Positions 53,991 to 62,817 of a stretch of DNA of 64,000 bases are shown in pieces; the first letter of the stretch is position 1; every line of letters starts with the position of its first letter. Origin of the DNA: Haloterrigena salifodinae (GTDB taxonomy: Archaea; Halobacteriota; Halobacteria; Halobacteriales; Natrialbaceae); NCBI RefSeq assembly GCF_003977755.1, contig NZ_RQWN01000001.1, forward strand, positions 186,001-250,000, read 5' to 3'. A program made the position numbers and the translations under genes. Below the pieces are notes generated by a model. The model was not told the DNA's origin and ran no database searches. It was given only the letters and a program-made list of their open reading frames with translations.

Positions 53991-55307
53991 ATGCGGCTCG
54001 TGGAAGTACTTATTCCGAAGCAACAGCGCGAAACCGTCGAGGAGACGCTCGAGAACGAAGGTCTCGATTTCACTCTCGTCGAGGAGCAGAGCCGCGACGA
54101 ACCCTCGGTCGTCATCACGTTCCCGTTACCCGCGCCCGCGGTCGAATCCGTCCTCGATGAACTCCGGGACGCGGGACTCGACGAGGATTCCTACACCGTG
54201 ATCGTCGAGGCGGAAACCGTCGTCTCCGAACGGTACGACGAACTCGAACAGCGATACGCCCAGAACACCGCACGGATCTCTCGCGAGGAGCTGCAGTCCC
54301 AAGCGAAGGACCTCACCCCTCGGTTCAGCACGTATCTCGTCATGACGATTATGAGCGTGCTCGTCGCGACCGCCGGTCTGCTACTCGATTCGCCGGCGGT
54401 TGTCGTCGGATCGATGGTGATCGCACCGCTGATCGGTCCCGCGCTCGGCGCGAGCGTCGGCACGGTCATCAACGACCGCGCGCTGTTCCGGCGCGGGATC
54501 AAGCTTCAGGCGCTCGGGCTCGGCGTCGGCGTCGTCACCGCCGCCGCCTTCGCGTTCGTCGCTCGGACGACCGGACTTGTCTCACCGATGCTCGACATCT
54601 TCGAAATATCGGAGATTCAGGGCCGTCTCACCCCCGATATGCTCTCGCTCGTCATCGCGGCCGGTGCCGGCGTCGCGGGGGCGTGGACGCTCACCGCCGG
54701 CACGTCAGCCGCCCTCGTCGGCGTCATGATCGCTGCAGCGCTCGTTCCGCCACTGGGTGTCGTCGGCATCGGTCTCGCATGGGGGCTCCCGGAGGTCGCG
54801 CTCGCCGCGGGCGTCCTCGTCCTCGTCAACATCTTCACGATCAACATCACCAGTCTCGCCGTGCTCTGGTACAAGGGGTATCGGCCGGACAGCTGGTTCC
54901 AACAGGACGAAGCTCGCGTCGCCACGAGGAAACGCGCCGTCGCACTCGCGGTTACGATCGTCGTCCTTTCGGGATTTCTCGGCGCCGTGACCTACGACAC
55001 CTACCGGACTGGGGTCTACGAGAAGAACATCAACGAGGACGTGGCGGCCGTTCTTGATTCGCCCGAATACGCCGAACTCACGCTCATCGACGTCACGGTC
55101 GAGTACACCGATCCGGTCCCGCTCCGCCAGCCGGAACGCGTCGTCGTTCGGGTCGGCTATCCGGTCGGCACCGAGCCGCCGCGGATCGGCAACGAGATCG
55201 AATCCCGAGGGAGCATCCGCGCCGAGTCGGCGTTTCACCTGCCGACCGGGCCGCTCGTCGACGCCCACCGCGCCGAGGTGGTCGTCTACTACATTCCGCG
55301 GGGATAG
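53991..55307 (+). CDS. DUF389 family membrane protein (TIGR00341)
   Basis: 438 residues. N-terminal ferredoxin-like domain (MRLVEVLIPKQQRETVEETLENEGLDFTLVEEQ, TFPLPAPAVESVLDELRDAGL). Six to eight hydrophobic helices follow, with family block TIMSVLVATAGLLLDSPAVVVGSMVIAPLIGPALGASVGTVINDRALFRRGIKLQ and AGTSAALVGVMIAAALVPPLGVVGIGLAWG. The C-terminal region (from about 340) is soluble. The family occurs in bacteria and archaea without known function. Regular single-copy context. Confidence 0.9.
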   Translation: MRLVEVLIPKQQRETVEETLENEGLDFTLVEEQSRDEPSVVITFPLPAPAVESVLDELRDAGLDEDSYTVIVEAETVVSERYDELEQRYAQNTARISREELQSQAKDLTPRFSTYLVMTIMSVLVATAGLLLDSPAVVVGSMVIAPLIGPALGASVGTVINDRALFRRGIKLQALGLGVGVVTAAAFAFVARTTGLVSPMLDIFEISEIQGRLTPDMLSLVIAAGAGVAGAWTLTAGTSAALVGVMIAAALVPPLGVVGIGLAWGLPEVALAAGVLVLVNIFTINITSLAVLWYKGYRPDSWFQQDEARVATRKRAVALAVTIVVLSGFLGAVTYDTYRTGVYEKNINEDVAAVLDSPEYAELTLIDVTVEYTDPVPLRQPERVVVRVGYPVGTEPPRIGNEIESRGSIRAESAFHLPTGPLVDAHRAEVVVYYIPRG

Positions 55308-55414
55308 ATTCGATGCGCTCGCGCCGCGAGGAACGCTCGCTCCCGAGATCGAGCCTGCGGCATCGACTGCGAGTAATCGGGGCGGTTAAGCCTCTCGATG
55401 AGCTTTCGATAGGC

Positions 55415-56047
55415 GTGAAGAACGTCACAGAGCGGACGAGCAACCCGTTCGGACTACGACCGCCGTTCGATCGGACCGGGCCCGACGAGCGGACCGCCGT
55501 CTTCGGCTACGGCGACGCCAACGCCGACTTCCACCTAATCGGCGACCACCCCGATGTCCACGGCGGGCGGTCGACCGGCGTGCCGTTCACCGAAACCGAG
55601 TCCGGCGTCGCGATTCAGGAGGTCGCTCGCGCGGTCGACTTCGCCGGCGGCCCGTTCGATCGACCCGACCTCGAGAACCTCTACTGCAGCTACATCCACA
55701 TGTGCTGTCTGCCGCCCGGAGAGACGCCGAGCGACGAATCCTACGCCGACCTCGAGCGGTTCTTCGACGCCGAACTCCGGGCGATCAACGCCCACATTCT
55801 GCTGCCGGTCGGCGAGCGGGCGACCGATCACGTCCTCCGGGAGTACACCACGCAACGGCACCGGATCGACCTCGATATGGCCGTCCTCCACGCCACCGAG
55901 ATCCGCGGCCGCGGCTTCCTGATCGTCCCGATTCGGGAGCCGACCGAGTGGGAAGACACCGACGACGAAGCGATCGTCGCGCGGCTCGAGGCGATCCTGG
56001 GACGCGATTACCGCCAGACGAAGGGCGTCGCGACGCTGGTCGGCTGA
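55415..56047 (+). CDS. Uracil-DNA glycosylase superfamily protein
   Basis: 210 residues from a GTG at 55415, which gives the opening MKNVTERTSNPFGLRPP. Superfamily-like motifs: GYGDANADFHLIGDHPDVHGG (about 30-50, the uracil pocket region), YCSYIHMCCLPPGETPS, and late HATEIRGRGFLIVPIREP with the likely active-site loop. Haloarchaeal members are usually annotated as UDG-like; activity on uracil is not proven by sequence. Length is near that of the small UDG families. No repair gene is adjacent. Confidence 0.75.
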   Translation: MKNVTERTSNPFGLRPPFDRTGPDERTAVFGYGDANADFHLIGDHPDVHGGRSTGVPFTETESGVAIQEVARAVDFAGGPFDRPDLENLYCSYIHMCCLPPGETPSDESYADLERFFDAELRAINAHILLPVGERATDHVLREYTTQRHRIDLDMAVLHATEIRGRGFLIVPIREPTEWEDTDDEAIVARLEAILGRDYRQTKGVATLVG

Positions 56048-56064
56048 GGCAGACCTTCGGGCGC

Positions 56065-56220
56065 TTGCGAATTCGGACCAGGACATCCTCGAAAACGGTG
56101 TTCGCTGCAGTTTCGCTGTTGCTCCTTGCGTTAGCAGTAGTTGGGAATACGATTTCGTTATTCAACGTCGACCGTGAAAATCGCGGTCAGTATAGGGAAC
56201 TCATGCATCGGTCAATGTAG
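56065..56220 (+). CDS. Possible small one-helix membrane protein
   Basis: Frame beginning at a TTG (56065) or GTG (56098) and ending at 56220. It encodes a basic start, one good membrane helix (VFAAVSLLLLALAVVGNTISLFNV) and a short polar tail (DRENRGQYRELMHRSM). It lies at the edge of an AT-rich islet. Signal-like composition suggests real coding, but the non-ATG start and small size leave this uncertain. It may be a remnant of a larger gene. Confidence 0.35.
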   Translation: MRIRTRTSSKTVFAAVSLLLLALAVVGNTISLFNVDRENRGQYRELMHRSM

Positions 56221-56276
56221 GGCAAATCCAGCACAGAGATATTGATAATATTGACGTATTGATTGTTGGACATATT

Positions 56277-56498
56277 TTATGGAGTCTTATCCTTAGCTGC
56301 AATATACACCACAATCATTGGAAGTGACCAAACAAAACCAGATATTGCATAGAATTCGAGAAACGGAGGAGTAATTGGTTGGTCAACTCGTCCTATCAGA
56401 CTGAAGAATATCTCAAAAATGGAGAACCAAACTGTCATACTAACGATTACAGCGCCGATTTTCCTTTGGTCGGTCTGAGTCAGATTCAGTCTATTCAT
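56277..56498 (-). CDS. Small two-helix membrane protein in an AT-rich islet
   Basis: 73 residues: a polar start (MNRLNLTQTDQRKIG), a helix (AVIVSMTVWFSIFEIFFSLIG), a short loop, a second helix (FYAISGFVWSLPMIVVYIAAK) and a polar end. Its DNA is far more AT-rich than neighbours (roughly two-fifths GC by eye), and codon use differs from the window norm. Family not recognised. Might have been acquired from elsewhere or be a diverged remnant. Confidence 0.55.
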   Translation of the reverse strand: MNRLNLTQTDQRKIGAVIVSMTVWFSIFEIFFSLIGRVDQPITPPFLEFYAISGFVWSLPMIVVYIAAKDKTP

Positions 56499-56835
56499 AG
56501 GACTCGATACAATATTTCAATTTTATAATTACAAATAATTACTCTTTCTGATAATAGACAATAGGTAACTTGAATTCGAGAATAAGGGATACCGCAGCCC
56601 GTGCTCAGTAAGCATACGTAGTTACCGGCCGATTGAGCTTCAGTTGTATTGCTGCATAACGAAAATCGCGCTATATCCACTGTTAGTAATTCCATCTCTC
56701 CGTCCGGCGATTGACCGACGCTCTCGGACCGAATCGCTGTCCCAGCACCTCGTGCGAAAGCGACTGCAACAAAATCGACCGAGGAACGGAACGGTTCGCA
56801 CGTCGGTACTCGAGCGAACGGATCGACCGCTCGAG
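56499..56835. other. 337-base AT-rich region between small membrane protein and J-domain protein
   Basis: The part up to about 56700 is AT-rich like the preceding gene (AATTTTATAATTACAAATAATTACTC region) and gives way to GC-rich sequence near the J-domain protein. The promoter of the minus-strand gene at 56498 is likely in the TATAATT/TAATTA stretch at 56519-56540. I see no reliable open frame or repeat. Confidence 0.5.
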
Positions 56836-58119
56836 TCACCAGCCGAAGTGCTTCCGGATCGTCGCCCGCAGCGGCAGTCCCAGGCCGCCGACGATCGGCA
56901 GGACGACGAGCACCGCGAGATCGCTCCCTAGCGTCGCCGCGTCCGCGGCCGCGAGCCCGAAGCCGACCAGCGGGGCGAGCACGGGAACGACGTACAGGTA
57001 CGACGGTTTCCAGCCGGGACCACGCCGGGTGTGGCGGACGATCACGGCGAACAGCATCGGCATGAGCACCGCGCCGGCCAGCAGCGGCCCGCCGACGAGG
57101 ACGGTCGTCGCGGTGACCGCGAGCGCGACCACGATCGTCTCGTCGATCGACACCGGCCCCCACGTGTCGCCGTCCCGGTAGGCGCGCACGCCGAGCAACG
57201 TCAGGAGCGTCAGGCCGACCGCACCGGCCAGCGCGGCGTACCACAGCGGCTCCACGAGCGGCGGTGCGACGAGCTCGAACGCCATCAGATACGCGACGCT
57301 CGAGTCGATCCCGTAGCGCCCGCTCGAGAGCGTCGTCACGAGGGCGTCGGGATCGGTGCCGGCGGCGGCCAGTTTGGCTCGCAGGGTCTCGAGGGCCGAC
57401 CGGTTGGCGGACGCGAAGTGGCCGAGTCCGGAGAGGTAGACGAAGACCGACAGCCAGATCAGCGGCAGGGAAAAGTTCTGGCGGCGCCACCAGCGGACGA
57501 CAGCGTTGTCGCCGAACCCGCCGGGTTCGGACTCCGCGGTCGCGTCGGCGTTCGATTGAGACGTTCCCGCGGTCCTCGTCGTTCCCGTCGTCGTTCGGCC
57601 CGCTGTTCTCGTCCCGGTCGAACCGGTTCCGGTCGTCCCGCTCGTTCCCGCGGTGCTCGAACTCGACGTCGCGCCCGCGCTCGCGGTCGATCCAGTCGCG
57701 CTCGAGGCGGTGCCCGAACTCGAGCCGGTGCTCGAGCGCGAGTTCGTCGTCGACGTCGATCCGCTCGTTCCGGCCGTCGACGCGCCCGCACCCGCAGTCG
57801 CCGTCGCCCGCTCCGGTTCCTCGTCGGCGTCTGACGTCCCGTCGTCCGAGTCGCTCGACCGCCAGACGTCCGCCGAGGGGAGGCCGCTGGTTCGTTTCGC
57901 GACGTAGTCCTCGTGACCGAGGCGGTCGTAGGCCTGGCGCTCGACTGGATCCCCGAGGATGTCGTGGGCTTTCTTGACCGCCGTGAACTGCGCTCGAGCC
58001 CGGTCGTCATCGTTGTGGTCAGGGTGGTAGACGCGCACCTGCTCGCGGTAGGCGGTCTTGATCTCGTCCTGGGAGGCGTCGTCAGGAATATCGAGAAGGT
58101 CGTAGAAATCCTCAGTCAT
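56836..58119 (-). CDS. Membrane-anchored J-domain protein
   Basis: 427 residues. N-terminal J domain (1-70): DFYDLLDIPDDASQDEIKTAYREQVRVYHPDHNDDDRARAQFTAVKKAHDILGDPVERQAYDRLG, with the HPD triad at 33-35. A low-complexity Ser/Thr/Gly linker spans about 90-190. Then a basic/hydrophobic region (VVRWWRRQNFSLPLIWLSVFVYLSGLG) and five or so membrane helices up to the C-terminus. A J domain on a membrane anchor suggests recruitment of DnaK to the cell membrane; the face of the membrane is not clear. The linker is unusually Thr-rich (TGTGSTGTRTAGRTTTGTT). Confidence 0.85.
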   Translation of the reverse strand: MTEDFYDLLDIPDDASQDEIKTAYREQVRVYHPDHNDDDRARAQFTAVKKAHDILGDPVERQAYDRLGHEDYVAKRTSGLPSADVWRSSDSDDGTSDADEEPERATATAGAGASTAGTSGSTSTTNSRSSTGSSSGTASSATGSTASAGATSSSSTAGTSGTTGTGSTGTRTAGRTTTGTTRTAGTSQSNADATAESEPGGFGDNAVVRWWRRQNFSLPLIWLSVFVYLSGLGHFASANRSALETLRAKLAAAGTDPDALVTTLSSGRYGIDSSVAYLMAFELVAPPLVEPLWYAALAGAVGLTLLTLLGVRAYRDGDTWGPVSIDETIVVALAVTATTVLVGGPLLAGAVLMPMLFAVIVRHTRRGPGWKPSYLYVVPVLAPLVGFGLAAADAATLGSDLAVLVVLPIVGGLGLPLRATIRKHFGW

Positions 58120-58262
58120 GTGAGAGTCACGGGATCGTGTTATCTGATGTGAGTTGTCGGCTCGGCATATAATTATCGTGTCGTTCGGTGCAGGATGGTA
58201 TCTCTCGTCGCTCCACCTAATTGATTATTTCGGCTGCGGTGACCTATCTGAACTGGTGACGT

Positions 58263-59606
58263 TCACCGATTCGCGAAATCGGTCAGCGAGGACTGTCCGT
58301 CTTCGAGGTCTCGGGAGGCGTCCGGCGGCGCCGGTTCGTCGCCGTCGTTCGAATCGGGCGTCGATTCGGATTCGTCGCTCGAGTCGTCGTCGGTCGCCCC
58401 GCCGCCGTCGGTGCGCTGCTCGTCGGCGCGTCGCTCCCAGCCGTCGAGGCTGGCCTGATCGGCGGCCGCGAACTCGAGGTTGGCGACGCGGACGCCGACC
58501 TTACGGACGGGATCGGTTTCGAACTCGGCGAAGAGATCGCGAGCGATTCGTTCGACGAGGTCGGGGTCGTCGACCGGCCCGGAGAGGGACTTCGCGCGCG
58601 TGTTGACGTCGTACGGCGGCAGGACGGCCTTGATGCCGACGGTGCGGTACAGCGCCCCCTCGCGCCGTGCGCGGTCGGCGACCGCCGACGCGAGCGTCTC
58701 GATCTGCTCGTACTTCGGCTCGGGTTCCGAGACGGGATCGGCAAAGGCCGATTCCCGCGAGAAGCTCTTGGGTTCGCCCTTCGGCTTGACCCGGCGGTCG
58801 TCGTCGCCGCGGGCGCGGTCGTACAGCTCTCGACCGCGCTCGCCGAACGCCTCGACCAGCGGCTCCGGATCGGCCGCGGCGACGTCGGCCGCGGTCTCGA
58901 GGCCCATCTCCCGTAACTTGCGGGCCGTGACGGGGCCGACGCCGTGGAGCAGGTCGACCTCGAGCGGGGCCAGAAACTCCCGTACCTCCCCGGGGCGGAC
59001 GGCCGTAAGGCCGTCGGGCTTGTCGAAGTCGCTGGCGATCTTGGCCGCGCTCATCGTCGGCGCGACGCCGACGCTGACGGTGACGCCGACCTCCCGGCGG
59101 ATTCGGTCCGTAACGTGGCGGGCGAAGCCGTCGGCGACCTCCCAGGCAGTGCGCTCGGTGACGTCGAGGTAGGCCTCGTCGATGCTCACCTCCCGGACGA
59201 CGTCGGCGCAGTCGTGGAGGATCTCGCGGACCTCGCTCGCGACCGACTCGTAGTAGTCCATATCGACGGGGCGGTAGAACCCGGTTTCCTCGCGGGTGAG
59301 ATCGGGGTCGTGGTCCGCGGCGTCCGCCTCGAGCGCTGCTCGACGGGGCAGGTTCTCGAGGGCCGTCGAGATGGCCTGGGCGCTCTCGACGCCGAATTCG
59401 CGGGCCTCGTAGCTGGCGGTGGCGACGGCGCCGATGGTCTCGCCGGGTTCGTAGCCCATGCCGACGACGACGGGTTCGCCCCGTAGTTCGGGCTCGCGCA
59501 GTCGCTCGCAGGAGGCGTAGAAGCAGTCGGCGTCGACGTGACAGACGATGCGGTCCTCCTCGTCCTCGTCCGCCTCGACGCCTGGCAGCCGCGGCCCATC
59601 GGACAT
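58263..59606 (-). CDS. dinB: DNA polymerase IV (Y family) with PCNA-binding tail
   Basis: 447 residues from the ATG at 59606. Y-family palm: HVDADCFYASCERL (Asp25), ASYEAREFGVESAQAI, and SIDEAYLDVT (Asp143, Glu144). The helix-hairpin-helix region is LLHGVGPVTARKLREMGLETAADV and little-finger residues follow. The C-terminal disordered acid tail ends QSSLTDFANR, in which QSSLTDF (438-444) is a PCNA-interacting peptide. Error-prone bypass polymerase. The ATG is chosen because the upstream frame is Arg-rich. Confidence 0.95.
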   Translation of the reverse strand: MSDGPRLPGVEADEDEEDRIVCHVDADCFYASCERLREPELRGEPVVVGMGYEPGETIGAVATASYEAREFGVESAQAISTALENLPRRAALEADAADHDPDLTREETGFYRPVDMDYYESVASEVREILHDCADVVREVSIDEAYLDVTERTAWEVADGFARHVTDRIRREVGVTVSVGVAPTMSAAKIASDFDKPDGLTAVRPGEVREFLAPLEVDLLHGVGPVTARKLREMGLETAADVAAADPEPLVEAFGERGRELYDRARGDDDRRVKPKGEPKSFSRESAFADPVSEPEPKYEQIETLASAVADRARREGALYRTVGIKAVLPPYDVNTRAKSLSGPVDDPDLVERIARDLFAEFETDPVRKVGVRVANLEFAAADQASLDGWERRADEQRTDGGGATDDDSSDESESTPDSNDGDEPAPPDASRDLEDGQSSLTDFANR

Positions 59607-59697
59607 TCGTCTACTGGGGGGTTCGCGCGAATCGTTGTGAACGTTGTGTCCGCGCTCGGCCGTCGTCCGATCGGCGACCCGCAGTCGCCGGTCGCGG

Positions 59698-60123
59698 TTA
59701 CTCGTCCTGGATCTCCTCCCTCGGCGCCCAAAGCGCACACCAGTCCGCCGACCGGACCTCGCCCGCAACTTCGGTACACGCCCCGACTGCGTCGCCGTCG
59801 CGGTCGTCGATGTAGTACGTACAGGTGCCGCAGTGGTTCCCGTCCGCGGGCCCGCACTGGTAGCTCGCTTCCTCCTTCGACGTCAACTCGCCCTCCGACT
59901 TCCGCTCGACCCCGTCGATACTCACCGCGTTCGCCTCCACGTCCGGGACGGTATCGTCTAACCGGTCGAAACACCAGTCGGCCGGTCGGTCGCGCGCCGG
60001 TTCACCGGCTTCCTGACTGGTGTCTTCGCCCACGGACACGCACCCGGCGAGCGCGATCGCCGACCCGCATCCCGTGGCCCGAAGCACCCGGCGTCGCGAC
60101 TCCCCTGATTCCTCATCTGCCAT
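59698..60123 (-). CDS. High-potential iron-sulfur protein (HiPIP)-like, Tat lipoprotein
   Basis: 141 residues. Twin-arginine and lipobox: RRRVLRATGCGSAIALAGC with Cys28 as probable lipid anchor. The C-terminal half matches HiPIP: HCGTC (Cys98, Cys101), Cys116 (GACTEV) and Cys129 (WCALW), which would bind one 4Fe-4S cluster. Cys90 and Cys51 are extra. HiPIPs carry electrons at positive potential in periplasm-like space. It diverges from the ferredoxin-type subunit starting at 60394, which suggests a shared electron pathway. Confidence 0.85.
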   Translation of the reverse strand: MADEESGESRRRVLRATGCGSAIALAGCVSVGEDTSQEAGEPARDRPADWCFDRLDDTVPDVEANAVSIDGVERKSEGELTSKEEASYQCGPADGNHCGTCTYYIDDRDGDAVGACTEVAGEVRSADWCALWAPREEIQDE

Positions 60124-60393
60124 ACTATTTGCTATGTGTTACCACATCAAAAGTCCGGTGTGCGGCGATTCAGACATTCCGTCGCGCCGGACGGTTCCGA
60201 CCCTTCGGGTCCGACACCGCGCTCGAGACGGACCCGAACCCCGTGCGATACCGTCCCCTCCCTCGAACAAATCGCCGCCCCGTCTCGACGCCCCGGCGAG
60301 TACAAGGGCGTCCATTATTCCATCGCGAGTCGTTATTTGTGTTATTAGCTAGCACGGGACGTGATCGAAATTCACCAACGGTGGGTGGCTACG

Positions 60394-61728
60394 ATGGGTG
60401 ACAACGAGAACGCAACCGACGACAGGCCGAGCCGATGGCCCGAGGGTGACCGACGGACGGAGCTCGAACGGATGCTCGAGGACGCCGAGCACGATACGGA
60501 ACTCGGGCTCGAGATGGCGCGGGACGCCCAACGAGTCACGGCGGGAGAGCTCTCGGAAGCCGAGTTCTACGATCGGTACCACGAGGCCGTGGTCGCGGAG
60601 TTCGGCGAGGACGATCGACCGCTCGAGCGGCCGGACGACGGGCGCGACGCGGGGACGGATTCGCCGTTCGGCGTCGACGAAGAATCGCGTCGCAGCGTGA
60701 TGCGCAAGGTCGGCGCCGGGGCGGGAGCCGTCGGACTCAGTGCGTGGGCCGCGACGGCGGACGACGATCCGGCGCCGTCGGCGACCGAGGCGGAAGCACC
60801 CGAGGGTGACGACGCGGGGACGCAGTGGGGGATGGTGCTCGACCTCGAGCAGTGCGACGGCTGCCTCTCCTGCGTCGTCGCCTGCGCCGAGGAACACAAC
60901 TGGGAACGGGGGGCCAACTGGATGTACATCCTCGACTACGAGGACAGTGCGTCCGACGGCCACAACCGGCTCATTCGACCCTGCCAGCACTGTACGGACG
61001 CGCCGTGCGAGAAGGTCTGTCCGACGACCGCCCGTCACACCCGGGACAGCGACGGCCTCGTGCTGACCGACTACGACGTCTGCATCGGTTGTCGGTACTG
61101 TCAGGTCGCCTGTCCCTACGGCGTCAACTACTTCCAGTGGGACGATCCGGGCGTCTCGGCGGACGAACTCGAGGACGATCACGTCTACGACGCTCGCGGT
61201 CGGCCGGTCGGGAGCCGCGCGCCGCGGGGCGTCATGGAGAAGTGTACGTTCTGTGCGACCCGCCAGGACGGCACCAAGGGCGAGGAATTCGTCGGCAGGA
61301 CCGCCTGCGAGGACGCCTGTCCGCCCGAGGCGATCCAGTTCGGCGATATGAATGATCCCGAAAGCGACACGCGACAGTACCTCGAGGATCCCGAACTGGC
61401 TCGCGTGCGAGCGCAGAACCCGCCCGAGGACGAACTGCAGGAAGCGATCGCCGTCCTCACCGGCGAGACGGATCCGTCCGAAGGCGACGACGGGCTGACC
61501 GAACGGGAGGCGCGAACGCTCGTTCGGGCGGAGGCCGGCACCGCCGAGTCGACGTTCCGGCTCCTCGAGGACGTCGGGACCGACCCGAACGTCGTTTATA
61601 TCGGAGACGAACCGGGCGCCGATGCCCACCAGGTCGACGGACCGATCGACTACGAAGCGGTCGGCCACGTGGACACCCGAAAGGACGTCCTCGAGCAGGG
61701 GACCGTCGGGTTCGAGCTGCCCGACTGA
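60394..61728 (+). CDS. Four-cluster 4Fe-4S ferredoxin subunit (DmsB/NrfC-like)
   Basis: 444 residues from the ATG at 60394; a GTG at 60361 would add eleven. Residues 150-300 contain four Cys sets: CDGCLSCVVAC (154-164), CQHCTDAPCEKVC (197-209), CIGCRYCQVAC (230-240) and CTFCATRQDG with ACEDAC. This is the electron-transfer subunit of DMSO-reductase-type complexes. A twin-arginine-like SRRSVMRKVGAGAGAVGLSAW lies at 98-118, unusually far from the N-terminus. The first 97 residues are acidic and soluble. No catalytic molybdoenzyme or membrane anchor is next to it, so its complex is not evident. Confidence 0.85.
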   Translation: MGDNENATDDRPSRWPEGDRRTELERMLEDAEHDTELGLEMARDAQRVTAGELSEAEFYDRYHEAVVAEFGEDDRPLERPDDGRDAGTDSPFGVDEESRRSVMRKVGAGAGAVGLSAWAATADDDPAPSATEAEAPEGDDAGTQWGMVLDLEQCDGCLSCVVACAEEHNWERGANWMYILDYEDSASDGHNRLIRPCQHCTDAPCEKVCPTTARHTRDSDGLVLTDYDVCIGCRYCQVACPYGVNYFQWDDPGVSADELEDDHVYDARGRPVGSRAPRGVMEKCTFCATRQDGTKGEEFVGRTACEDACPPEAIQFGDMNDPESDTRQYLEDPELARVRAQNPPEDELQEAIAVLTGETDPSEGDDGLTEREARTLVRAEAGTAESTFRLLEDVGTDPNVVYIGDEPGADAHQVDGPIDYEAVGHVDTRKDVLEQGTVGFELPD

Positions 61729-61820
61729 GCGGCGCTCGAAGCGCACTCGAGCGGTGAAATAGACGGGACGAGCCGCGGCGGGACGGCGCGATACCGGCCC
61801 GGTATCGCGTCTCGAGTCGA

Positions 61821-62576
61821 CTACTCTCCGTCTTCGGGGAACTCGAGCAGCACCTCTTTGCTCTCCGGAGCGAGCTCGTCCCAGCTCACGCTCCCCCGCT
61901 CTGCGATCGTCGACGGCTCCAACAGCGGATCCTCATACACCAGCCCCGCGGTGAGTGCCGGCGGTCGAAGCTCGATTTCCTCGCCACCCATTTCGACCGG
62001 CCCCGACGGACCAAACGCCGGTTCGGCCGGCGGGTCGCCGACGACGATCCGCGCGACCATCCCGAAGATCTCGTGGGGCGCACACAGGACGTCGTAGACG
62101 CCCGGCTGATCGAAGCGGTAGAGCCAGAACGTTCCCGTGCCCAGCACCGGCGACGAGAACGCCGGGACCCCTTCGGGAACGCGGCGTTGCCGGCCGAGCT
62201 GCGGATGATACGCGGTGACGGTGTGGTCGGGCGTTTCCAGATTGAAGCGCACCACGTCGCCGGGCTCGACGGCCAGCCCGGTCGGCTGGAAGAAGAACTC
62301 CGGCAGCGGCCGCTCCGATTCCGCATTCGGTGGTCTCGTGATCAGATCGACCTCGTACTGGGGTTGTAGCGGCGCCGGCACCTGCTCTTCGCCCTCGAGG
62401 CCCGAGTAGCCGAGCACCGGGTGGATACACTGCGGTTGAGCGCACTCCCGTCGCGCCTGTCCGCGGTCGGAACCGTCGGCCTTCTCGTGCTCACCACTGC
62501 GCGCGGCGCCGAGTCCGGACGCGAGGGGAATCGTCGACGTTACACCAGCCGCCTTGAGGATCTGTCTGCGATCCAT
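61821..62576 (-). CDS. Tat-exported cupredoxin-like protein
   Basis: 251 residues from the ATG at 62576. A twin-arginine signal (DRRQILKAAGVTSTIPLASG) opens it. The central domain has the blue-copper look: VEPGDVVRFNLETPDHTVTAYHPQ (His118 and His124 candidates) and YDVLCAPHEIFGMVARIVV, where Cys165, His168 and Met173 match the other type I copper ligands. An N-terminal cysteine pair (about 45, 50) and a C-terminal acidic segment flank it. Likely a periplasm-side electron carrier in the same redox group as the HiPIP and ferredoxin subunit. Confidence 0.82.
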   Translation of the reverse strand: MDRRQILKAAGVTSTIPLASGLGAARSGEHEKADGSDRGQARRECAQPQCIHPVLGYSGLEGEEQVPAPLQPQYEVDLITRPPNAESERPLPEFFFQPTGLAVEPGDVVRFNLETPDHTVTAYHPQLGRQRRVPEGVPAFSSPVLGTGTFWLYRFDQPGVYDVLCAPHEIFGMVARIVVGDPPAEPAFGPSGPVEMGGEEIELRPPALTAGLVYEDPLLEPSTIAERGSVSWDELAPESKEVLLEFPEDGE

Positions 62577-62817
62577 AGCGGCCACCTGCCCCCATTCCGG
62601 ATTAGTTATGAGGTGATATTGCGCTGACAAACGGTTCTTGTGGAGAAACCGTCATCGCCAGTTGGAGATTACTCCCGCGTCGGTTCGCGGGTCGAAATCC
62701 GCACCCGGCGGGCGGTCCGACGGGGTCGTCGAGCGGCGCGACCGCGGGTCCGCGCTCGAACCCCCGCGATCGTATCGTCGGCGAACACTTTTTGTCTCAG
62801 CAACAGTATCGCGCGGT

